Assembly (NCBI GenBank): GCA_945957185.1
Contig: CAMFKA010000051.1
Coordinates: forward strand, 1 to 11,218
DNA: 11,218 bases
DNA from: an uncultured Chlamydiaceae bacterium
GTDB lineage: Bacteria > Chlamydiota > Chlamydiia > Chlamydiales > Parachlamydiaceae
Reading direction: 5' to 3'
The translations under genes and the position numbers were made by a program. This document shows positions 1 to 5,363 of the stretch, one piece after another; positions within the stretch are counted from its first letter, which is position 1; each line of letters begins with the position of its first letter. The notes beneath the pieces are model-generated. The model saw only the letters and a list, made by a program, of their open reading frames with translations, did no database searches and was not told the origin of the DNA.

Positions 1-135
1 CCACACGCTTGCGCATGTGGCTACATGCCTTAGCCGCATCCGCGGCATAGAACACTCTTCACTCCAACCAGAAATAGCCACACTCAGCCAGGTCGTCCCC
101 GCGCCACCGCGTAAACCTGTTCCTTTGGTTGGATG
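1..135 (-). other. gene-free contig start dense in stem-loops
   Basis: No convincing coding frame lies here. It is the region just downstream of the 266 aa gene. Several inverted repeats are visible: 1-8 with 13-20 (8 pairs, one G-U, and a GCAA tetraloop when read on the minus strand); 13-18 with 23-28 (six pairs, exclusive of the first); 33-37 with 42-46 (GCCGC/GCGGC); and a nested set of 63-70 with 126-133, 89-93 with 115-119 and 100-103 with 108-111. Positions 86-101 also resemble the arm of the repeat at 6461-6488. It may be a REP-like repeat, the 3' end of the operon transcript, or part of a structured RNA cut by the contig edge. There is no obvious U-tract, so I do not call it an intrinsic terminator. 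Confidence 0.4.
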
Positions 136-936
136 CTACCTTGTGAGGTCGGCGATGATCTGCTGCCGCGATTGCGCTGCCTGCTGGCGTTGATCTTCCA
201 TCTTTGTCGATTGCTGCTCGCACATGGAACGCAGATTCCTTGCGTTTTCGATCGTTTGTTTCATCTGTTCGATCAGCAATTGATTAATGGCTTTGTCGCC
301 ATCGACGCTGTTGCCAACAAGTTTGGAGGCGGATTGCCCCGCTCCGGAGATTGTTTGAACAGCTACAGAAGCGTCGTACTTGATTCCTGCGATTCCACCG
401 ACGACAGAAAAAATGCCGTTGCACATTTCGATGGCGAAAACTTTGTTGTCGCTAAACTTGGCGCGGTACTCTTGCATCATTCTTTGCAAATCGTCACGCA
501 GGGAGCGTTCCCCTTCGGTTTCAGCTTGGCTTGTATGAAAGAAAGAGAGCCCGGCCAATAAAGCTACTCGCTGAATAAAGCGGTCTAAATGGATCTCTTC
601 CGATTCGATCTCTTGTCTGAGTTTGGCGATCTCTTCTTCCAGCCACTGCTTGGTCATCGAAGGTTTTGTAGGTTGAGGAGCTGTTGTAGAAGCGATTCCT
701 AAATAGGGGGCGATTGTGTTTATTACACGCTGATATAGAGTGACGAAAAATCCTTTGGGATCGTTCTCCAAATTTTTGATTTCGATAGGCTTCATCGATT
801 CGATGGTGTCTTTTTGTGTAAATGTCGATTTTGTGGGTTGTACCGAAGGCGCAACACTGTCTTCTGTGGAGTAAACTGCTGTGTGATTGGTTCCCAAATC
901 GGTGAAGGGGGCTGTATTGTCTAGTTTTGTTGACAT
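136..936 (-). CDS. putative T3SS-associated translocator/effector-like protein, 266 aa
   Basis: I do not recognise a named family. The first 50 residues are rich in Ser, Thr, Asn and Asp with little predicted structure, as in many type III secretion signals. A short amphipathic stretch (about 61-82) follows, then a charged coiled-coil-like helix (about 95-122). A modest hydrophobic segment lies around 166-186 (VFAIEMCNGIFSVVGGIAG). The tail from about 200 to 266 is rich in Gln, Glu and Asn, again coiled-coil-like. The segment order matches the 322 aa protein upstream, and the C-terminal halves align loosely by eye (for example SGAGQSASKLVGNS with LSSGASQIANAG), which suggests divergent paralogs. 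The start is supported by AGCGAGGA four bases before the ATG. It is the last gene of the chaperone cluster, cut off from its neighbour by a 160-bp palindrome. Its role as a translocator or effector is inferred from context; it is far shorter than classical CopD or YopB proteins. Confidence 0.6.
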   Translation of the reverse strand: MSTKLDNTAPFTDLGTNHTAVYSTEDSVAPSVQPTKSTFTQKDTIESMKPIEIKNLENDPKGFFVTLYQRVINTIAPYLGIASTTAPQPTKPSMTKQWLEEEIAKLRQEIESEEIHLDRFIQRVALLAGLSFFHTSQAETEGERSLRDDLQRMMQEYRAKFSDNKVFAIEMCNGIFSVVGGIAGIKYDASVAVQTISGAGQSASKLVGNSVDGDKAINQLLIEQMKQTIENARNLRSMCEQQSTKMEDQRQQAAQSRQQIIADLTR

Positions 937-940
937 AGTA

Positions 941-948
941 TCCTCGCT
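941..948 (-). promoter_or_regulatory. ribosome binding site of the 266 aa gene
   Basis: On the minus strand AGCGAGGA lies four bases before the ATG at 936. The same octamer at the same spacing precedes the 322 aa gene. The site sits just outside the large palindrome, so hairpin formation would leave it accessible. Confidence 0.6.
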
Positions 949-953
949 TGTTA

Positions 954-1113
954 ATACCGAAAGTGATTCAAAATTTGGTTTTTGGCTTTAAGAAAGCCCC
1001 GGGGTTAATCCATCGGAAGCGACCTTATATTTCTAATATTAGGTCGCTTCCGATGGATTAACCGCGGGAACTTTCTTTTTGCCAAAAACCAAATTTTGAA
1101 TCACTTTCGGTAT
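954..1113. repeat. 160-bp near-perfect palindrome (MITE-like or long hairpin)
   Basis: Positions 954-986 and 1081-1113 are perfect reverse complements (33 of 33). Positions 1003-1025 and 1041-1063 are a second perfect pair (23 of 23). Positions 1027-1031 pair with 1035-1039 around a 3-base loop. Between the perfect blocks the arms differ by a few substitutions and a one-base indel. The outer ends read TACCGAAAG...CTTTCGGTA, so a TA duplication as made by IS630/Tc1-mariner elements is possible but not proven. It starts two bases after the stop of the 322 aa gene and ends 17 bases before the ATG of the 266 aa gene. In the operon mRNA it would fold into a long duplex that could be an RNase III site, an mRNA stabiliser or a barrier that lowers expression of the last gene. 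There is no transposase inside and no U-run after the stem. Confidence 0.9.
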
Positions 1114-1115
1114 AC

Positions 1116-2084
1116 TTACCTTGTATTTCTCATGTCCGTCGTAAGGGACATGATCAGCTGGTGTTGCTTTTGGTTCAATTGTGTTAGGTCTTTAATTACT
1201 TTAGTGAGAGCTTGATGGCTGCCACTGAGGAGCTCCATCGAACGTTGGATCCTATCGTCAGTGGTGCGTTGCTCGTTGTTAAGCGCGACGAATTCTCCTG
1301 ATAGCGTTTGATTCGACTTCTTTATTCCGGCATTCGCAATCTGAGAGGCTCCTGAAGAGAGCATCGCAGTGATCTGTAAAGTCATCAATGCAACAGGCAT
1401 TGCTCCTGTCATGATCGACGCGGCTAAACCGGCAACGGTCACGAGAGTCGCAGCAGCGGAGCAGCCGGTGTTCACGCGGCTCCAAAATTGTTGCCGCTCT
1501 TGCATTGTAGTCAATTCCCCTTTCATTTCTGCGCGCTGATGCTGCAGCTCTTTCAGTTCATCGTGCTGGAAAAGAACTTGCTCCGATTTGACTTTTCGTT
1601 CATCGGCTCTGGCTTTATAGTGCTGCATCATCATTTTTGCTAAGATGTTGTACAGCTGATCGACAGGCTCGGAATGCCCCTGAAAAAGGTCTTCCACTTC
1701 TTTGTCGACGTTTTGCGTTTTAATAAAGAGCGCTTCAAAATCTTTTGCCAAGACATCGACCATTTCTTGAGAGATCGGAATTGGTTTTTCTAATGAGATT
1801 TCATCGACGTTAGGTGAGGAGAGGTCATCGTTCCCCAAATCCGCTTCGGAAGCGGTTCGCTGCAGGATCACTCTATTGAACCACTGAACGATCATGGAGA
1901 TAAGGCTTTGTGGTTCACTGACAGCGATTTTGCTGGTGTCTGCGATGGTGATCATGGTGTCTTGGAATTCGATCGGCTGCTGAGGGGTCGCCGCTAGGTT
2001 GATGCCGTTGTTTTCGGCATCTTTTTTCAAGGTATCAATGTCATTTAAATGCGTTTTAATCGAATTCGATGAATTTATTTGCAT
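1116..2084 (-). CDS. putative T3SS translocator-like secreted protein, 322 aa
   Basis: No exact family recognised. The N-terminal 60 residues are polar. A short amphipathic stretch (58-75) is followed by an acidic linker with ISLEKP at 96-101, which fits the xLxxP core of the box by which translocators bind class II chaperones. A long charged coiled coil covers about 155-200. A central hydrophobic block at about 205-246 could form one or two membrane segments, and a second coiled coil runs from about 256 to 318. Coiled coil, hydrophobic core, coiled coil is the layout of T3SS translocators such as YopD, EspB or CopD, though at 322 aa this is shorter than chlamydial CopB and CopD. The ATG overlaps the last 10 bases of the chaperone gene, with AGCGAGGA inside the chaperone coding region, so translation is probably coupled. 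A pore-forming translocator served by the upstream chaperone is the best guess; an effector with a membrane hairpin is the alternative. Confidence 0.65.
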   Translation of the reverse strand: MQINSSNSIKTHLNDIDTLKKDAENNGINLAATPQQPIEFQDTMITIADTSKIAVSEPQSLISMIVQWFNRVILQRTASEADLGNDDLSSPNVDEISLEKPIPISQEMVDVLAKDFEALFIKTQNVDKEVEDLFQGHSEPVDQLYNILAKMMMQHYKARADERKVKSEQVLFQHDELKELQHQRAEMKGELTTMQERQQFWSRVNTGCSAAATLVTVAGLAASIMTGAMPVALMTLQITAMLSSGASQIANAGIKKSNQTLSGEFVALNNEQRTTDDRIQRSMELLSGSHQALTKVIKDLTQLNQKQHQLIMSLTTDMRNTR

Positions 2085-2500
2085 GGCTTCCTCGCTGGTT
2101 TCTTCTTTTTCCAGGCCTCTTGGAGGCGCGTCAATTCCACTTGATACTTAGGAGCGTTTTTGATTCTGGCTTCCACTTCCTTAAGAGCGTCCAATCCATC
2201 TGTAACTTTGCCGTCGGCGAAATAGCATTCGGCTGCACGGAGGTAGGGTTCAGGGTCTTCGGGTGAAAGGCCGCTGACAAAGGCGTAGGTGGCCCAAGCT
2301 TCGTCGTACTTGCGCTGCTTTTGTTGAACGAGAGCTAACGCTTTCCAAAATTTAACGTTTTGAGGGGCGTGGATCACCAATGTGTAGATCAATTTTTCTG
2401 CTTCTAGGAATCTAGCTCCGGCAACATGGCTGTAGGCGATGGAGTAAAGGTATTCCAAGCTTTGCGTCGATAAAGCAGAAGAAGGGAGCTGATTATCCAT
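2075..2500 (-). CDS. lcrH: SycD/LcrH/IpgC-type class II T3SS chaperone (TPR), 141 aa
   Basis: Cytoplasmic chaperone family that keeps T3SS translocator proteins soluble before export. The protein consists of three tetratricopeptide repeats: about 16-49 (SLEYLYSIAYSHVAGARFLE), 50-83 (FWKALALVQQ, YDEAWATYAF) and 84-117. The third repeat contains PEPYLRAAECYFADGK, closely matching the PRFPFHAAECLL-type signature of SycD and LcrH. Length is slightly below the usual 160-170 aa. The C-terminus is very basic (KKKKPARKPCK). The start follows AAGAGG five bases upstream, and this site overlaps the stop codon of the preceding 186 aa gene. The 3' end overlaps the 322 aa gene by 10 bases (ATGCAAATAA). In Chlamydia the lcrH genes likewise stand before copB/copD-type translocator genes. 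I infer that the next gene encodes its client; which chlamydial lcrH paralog this matches cannot be told by eye. Confidence 0.85.
   Translation of the reverse strand: MDNQLPSSALSTQSLEYLYSIAYSHVAGARFLEAEKLIYTLVIHAPQNVKFWKALALVQQKQRKYDEAWATYAFVSGLSPEDPEPYLRAAECYFADGKVTDGLDALKEVEARIKNAPKYQVELTRLQEAWKKKKPARKPCK
2089..2096 (-). promoter_or_regulatory. ribosome binding site of the 322 aa gene, inside the chaperone gene
   Basis: AGCGAGGA on the minus strand, four bases before the ATG at 2084. It lies within the Ala-Arg-Lys codons at the end of the chaperone, so ribosomes finishing the chaperone would expose it. It fixes the start of the 322 aa gene. Confidence 0.6.
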
Positions 2501-2509
2501 ATGTACCTC

Positions 2510-3070
2510 TTAACGGGTTCCCACTCTGCGGCTGTGCGAGCTTTTGGAATCGTCTTCTTTCTTCAAACAGGAGCGCAGGAGTTGAATCAGATCGTCCGCC
2601 AATTGTTTAATTTCTTGAGCTCTATCGGTATGGTATTGGATTTTCTTGTTAATCCGCTGGGAGACTTGCGAGCAGTTTTCGATAAGAGCGATTTTCTCTT
2701 CTTTCGTGTAGGTGGATTTGTTGGTAAAGAGTCCTAGTTCGTCTAGGATGCCACTCATAGCGCTCAGTTCAGGGTTATCGCGGGTTTCTTGGATCATCTG
2801 AACAATTTCGGGAGGGAAGACAACTTTTCCTAGCGCCGGATCGTAATGTTTGTTGATGGCAACATTGATTTTTGTGACAAAAGAAGCGAGATTTTCGGTT
2901 TCTAAAATGGTGCGTAGGGATTCTTTTGCGCGGTCGACATTTTCGTTTAATATTTTGATTCTAAGGGAATTGAGGAGCGGTTGTAATGAATTGTTTTCTT
3001 CCGGAATAAGAGTATTTAACTCATTAACGTTTTCTAATGTTGTATTGTGATGATTAAGTCCTAAAGTCAT
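2510..3070 (-). CDS. hypothetical protein, first gene of the T3SS chaperone cluster, 186 aa
   Basis: I do not recognise this protein. It appears mostly helical and soluble, with no signal peptide and no membrane segment. The N-terminus is rich in Asn, Thr and Leu (NHHNTTLENVNELN), and long amphipathic helices follow. A Pro-containing turn lies around residues 85-91 (VVFPPEIV). The basic C-terminus carries KKEDDSKSSHSRRVGTR. Start: ATG with AAGGAGA five bases upstream. Its TAA stop overlaps the Shine-Dalgarno of the chaperone gene nine bases before that start, so the two are surely cotranscribed. Chlamydial translocator operons also carry small unnamed genes beside lcrH (the CT577 and CT863 type), and this could be a diverged relative. 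A chaperone partner, an export regulator or a secreted substrate are all open possibilities. Confidence 0.65.
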   Translation of the reverse strand: MTLGLNHHNTTLENVNELNTLIPEENNSLQPLLNSLRIKILNENVDRAKESLRTILETENLASFVTKINVAINKHYDPALGKVVFPPEIVQMIQETRDNPELSAMSGILDELGLFTNKSTYTKEEKIALIENCSQVSQRINKKIQYHTDRAQEIKQLADDLIQLLRSCLKKEDDSKSSHSRRVGTR

Positions 3071-3094
3071 AGGTTCTCCTTGCTTTAATATTTC

Positions 3095-3123
3095 ATCATA
3101 GTTCCCGGCTCATATTTTGCCCA
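3095..3123 (-). promoter_or_regulatory. candidate sigma70-type promoter of the T3SS cluster
   Basis: On the minus strand TGGGCA (3118-3123) and TATGAT (3095-3100) are separated by 17 bases. This would give a leader of roughly 18 bases before the ATG at 3070, with its good AAGGAGA site. The -35 matches the consensus at four of six positions and the -10 at five of six. Prediction by eye only. Confidence 0.35.
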
Positions 3124-3133
3124 GAAAAATTAT

Positions 3134-3320
3134 ATAAATCACCACTGAGCCAGTGAGAACACTGAGAATTTTTGAGAAGTACGAGAGTGGTTCTAACGTT
3201 CAATTATCGTTTTATTGTGATTTTCATTTATTTGGATTAATTTTTCATTTGTGTGATCAATCTTTAATTCTCACAATCGCATAGCCTCTCTGTGAGCTCA
3301 GTGGCTCAGTGGTGATTTAT
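3134..3320. repeat. ACCACTGAG-type palindromic repeat, copy 1 (187 bp)
   Basis: The terminal inverted repeats are ATAAATCACCACTGAGCCA at 3134-3152 and its exact reverse complement at 3302-3320. Similarity continues weakly inward over degenerate CACTGAG heptamers. The AT-rich centre has no ORF. Copy 2 at 8443-8559 shares ACCACTGAGCCACTGAG and the following CTCAC/GTGAG, best conserved in the right arm here. It lies between divergent promoters, so it may affect expression of both operons. Non-autonomous mobile repeat or REP-like family is inferred; no transposase is seen. Confidence 0.8.
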
Positions 3321-3339
3321 GCAGCAAGACTGAAAAAAT

Positions 3340-3368
3340 TTGCTTTTAATCGGCTCAACTATTTTAAT
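3340..3368 (+). promoter_or_regulatory. candidate sigma70-type promoter of ruvB-spoIID-queA
   Basis: TTGCTT (3340-3345) and TTTAAT (3363-3368) are separated by 17 bases, about 30 bases upstream of the ruvB ATG. The -10 matches at five of six positions; the -35 at only three of six. Prediction by eye only. Confidence 0.35.
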
Positions 3369-3369
3369 T

Positions 3370-3382
3370 GTGGTTTAACCAC
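3370..3382. promoter_or_regulatory. 13-bp palindrome at the expected ruvB start site
   Basis: GTGGTTTAACCAC is a perfect inverted repeat of six bases on each side of a central T. It lies directly after the candidate -10 box, where a repressor would block initiation. It could also be a short leader hairpin. No regulator is known to me for this sequence. Confidence 0.3.
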
Positions 3383-3399
3383 CACGTAAAAAATCCTCT

Positions 3400-4467
3400 A
3401 TGACGCAACAGTTCATTCAATCTTCCCTGCAATCGTCCGGGAAATCTCCTAAAAAAGAGGAACCCCCTCGCGAAACTCCTGCAGATATTGCATTTGAAAT
3501 TCCTCTACGCCCACAGTCGCTGGCGGATTTTGCCGGACAAGATGAAGTCCGTGAGCGTCTTGATGTCCTCATCCAAGCGGCAAAGGGGCGTAGCGAATCC
3601 CTCACTCACTGCCTTTTTTGCGGTCCGCCGGGTCTCGGAAAAACGACGTTAGCAAACATTTTAGCAAACGCTATGGGAACGAACCTTGTCGTCACTTCCG
3701 GCGCTATCATCGAAAAACCGGGAGATTTGGCGGGTGTGTTGACAACTCTTCAAGATGGCGATGTCCTTTTTATCGATGAAATTCACCGCCTCAACAGAAC
3801 CGTCGAAGAATATCTCTATCCTGCTATTGAAGATTTCACTCTCGATCTCTTGATCGATTCGGGTCCGAGCGCCAGATCCATTCAAGTTCCCCTCAAAAGA
3901 TTCACTCTTGCAGGCGCAACGACTAGAGCGGGGTTGCTGACTGCTCCACTTCGTTCGAGATTTGGGTTTACCTGTAGGCTCGATTATTATACAATAGATG
4001 TTTTGGTGAAAATTCTGCGAAGAACTAGCTCCCTGCTGAAGATGACGATTGATGAAGAGGGGCTTGTAGAGGTGGCTAAGCGCTCGAGAGGGACCCCTAG
4101 AATAGGAAATAACTATTTGCGCTGGGTGCGCGATTATGGGCAGATCAGAGCCAACGGAAACATCAATAGCGACGTGGTTAAGAAAGCTTTGGATATGCTC
4201 AAGATCGACGACAAAGGGCTTGACGAAATGGACAAACGGATCCTGGAAGTCATGATCGACAATTACAAAGGCGGCCCCGTTGGCATTAATACCATTGCGA
4301 TTGCTGTCGGAGAGGAACCTTCGACCATTGAAGAAGTTTATGAGCCTTATTTAATTTTGCAGGGGTTCCTAAAGCGAACTCCAAGAGGGCGGGAAGTGAC
4401 GGAAATCGGGTACCGCCATATGAAACGACAACCAACAATAGATCAATTTGTGGGAGAACTAAAATGA
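3400..4467 (+). CDS. ruvB: Holliday junction branch migration DNA helicase RuvB, 355 aa
   Basis: AAA+ hexameric motor that, with RuvA, drives branch migration of Holliday junctions in recombinational repair. Visible motifs in order: Walker A GPPGLGKTT (75-83), Walker B LFIDEIHR (123-130), sensor 1 GATTRAG (172-178), the arginine-finger segment LRSRFG (184-189), the sensor 2 region RGTPRIGNNYLRWVRDY (230-246), and the C-terminal winged helix with GGPVG (291-295) and EPYLILQGFLKRTPRGR (315-331). Length is a little above the usual 335-345 aa because of a polar N-terminal tail of about 30 residues. The usual RIANRLLRRVRD near sensor 2 reads RIGNNYLRWVRD, a mild deviation. There is no strong Shine-Dalgarno before this ATG. 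It is the first gene of a three-gene operon; its stop overlaps the next start as ATGA. ruvA and ruvC are not in the window. Confidence 0.97.
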   Translation: MTQQFIQSSLQSSGKSPKKEEPPRETPADIAFEIPLRPQSLADFAGQDEVRERLDVLIQAAKGRSESLTHCLFCGPPGLGKTTLANILANAMGTNLVVTSGAIIEKPGDLAGVLTTLQDGDVLFIDEIHRLNRTVEEYLYPAIEDFTLDLLIDSGPSARSIQVPLKRFTLAGATTRAGLLTAPLRSRFGFTCRLDYYTIDVLVKILRRTSSLLKMTIDEEGLVEVAKRSRGTPRIGNNYLRWVRDYGQIRANGNINSDVVKKALDMLKIDDKGLDEMDKRILEVMIDNYKGGPVGINTIAIAVGEEPSTIEEVYEPYLILQGFLKRTPRGREVTEIGYRHMKRQPTIDQFVGELK

Positions 4468-5363
4468 ACATCAATAAAAAAATCGTTGTAGGGATGCTTT
4501 GCTGTGCAGCTGCTGCTCTCCCAGTCGACAGTACGGCAGCAGGGTGGATGGACGCTATCGTCAACACAATCAATCCCGCACAAAAAATGGAATATCCTTC
4601 GATAAAAGTGCTGCTGACACACGACCAAGAGTCTGTTGTCCTTGAAATCAAAGGCACTTACAACATTTACGACCCTAGAACAGGCCAATTGATGAGCTCA
4701 CGCTTCAAAGGGAAGCGTCGCAACCTCCAAGCTACCCGTCAAGGGATTGTTTGGGGAGAGGAATTCCCTGGAGTTCACATGCTTGCTATCGTTCCGGACA
4801 ACTACAACACCAAAACTAATGTTGATGGGATCGACTATTTCGGTTCGATGTATGTCTACGATGTCGGAGGAACCATCAGCATTGTCAACCAAGTGTTGGT
4901 TGAAGATTATTTAGACTCCCTTATGAGCCCGATGTTCCGCAATGAAATGCCGCAAGAGTTGTTGTCGGCGCTTGCAATCACCGCTCGCACTAACGCCTAC
5001 TTCCATGCTAACAACAGCAAAACTCCTTACTGGGATGTCGATGCTGCCGTTGTTGGGTACAAAGGAGCTCTTTCTACGATGTCCGGCAGCCCGGTCAACC
5101 AGGCGATTCAACATACACAATTTATGGTTCTTAACCAAAATGGTGTGAACAACTGGCAGCAAACGCCTTTTTCTGTGCAATGGGGCGCTTTTAATATTGG
5201 AAAAATTCCTACCGATCAGCCTGTCTATTCTCAAATTTCCATTCAAGAGGCAGAGAATATGGCAAACAAAGGCGCACGCGCAAACGCCATCCTTGCAAAA
5301 GCTTTTCCTGACACTACAATTGAAATCGTTCAACCTAAACCCGCAGAGACCGCCGCACGATGA
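4464..5363 (+). CDS. spoIID: SpoIID/LytB-domain protein, probable septal peptidoglycan lytic enzyme, 299 aa
   Basis: SpoIID proteins are lytic transglycosylases that cut glycan strands lacking stem peptides; a chlamydial homolog (Waddlia) has been reported to act at the division septum. The N-terminus looks like a Sec signal (KK, then a hydrophobic stretch to about residue 20, cleavage probably after STAA near 26), so the protein is likely exported to the periplasm. The SpoIID core is visible as YFGSMYVYDVGGTISIVNQV (125-144), VEDYLDSL (146-153), NEMPQE (160-165) and ALAITARTNAYF (169-180), matching the family pattern of EdYL, sEMP and eAlkAQAvaaRTya. Glu161 is the candidate catalytic acid equivalent to SpoIID Glu88, judged by position. 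The C-terminal part is less conserved. The ATG overlaps the ruvB stop (ATGA) with GGGAG upstream, and its stop overlaps queA in the same way, so the three genes are translationally coupled. Confidence 0.8.
   Translation: MNINKKIVVGMLCCAAAALPVDSTAAGWMDAIVNTINPAQKMEYPSIKVLLTHDQESVVLEIKGTYNIYDPRTGQLMSSRFKGKRRNLQATRQGIVWGEEFPGVHMLAIVPDNYNTKTNVDGIDYFGSMYVYDVGGTISIVNQVLVEDYLDSLMSPMFRNEMPQELLSALAITARTNAYFHANNSKTPYWDVDAAVVGYKGALSTMSGSPVNQAIQHTQFMVLNQNGVNNWQQTPFSVQWGAFNIGKIPTDQPVYSQISIQEAENMANKGARANAILAKAFPDTTIEIVQPKPAETAAR

Larger units (their letters stand above)
3071..3399. promoter_or_regulatory. divergent intergenic control region
   Basis: A 329-bp gap between the minus-strand T3SS cluster and the plus-strand ruvB operon. 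It contains a candidate promoter for each direction, the palindromic repeat at 3134-3320, and a small operator-like palindrome at 3370-3382. I see no small ORF with a plausible start and no RNA gene. Confidence 0.6.

Noticed and set aside
133..561. Plus-strand ORF of 142 codons opposite the 266 aa gene
   Set aside because: Shadow frame; the minus-strand gene has a proper ribosome binding site, operon context and protein-like composition.
954..1113. Rho-independent terminator
   Set aside because: The stem is far longer than usual and is not followed by a U-run on the transcribed strand.
1279..1485. Antisense ORF inside the 322 aa gene, and similar ORFs opposite dnaA, ruvB, queA and the 585 aa gene
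   Set aside because: They lie wholly within better-supported genes, lack plausible ribosome binding sites and show no family resemblance.
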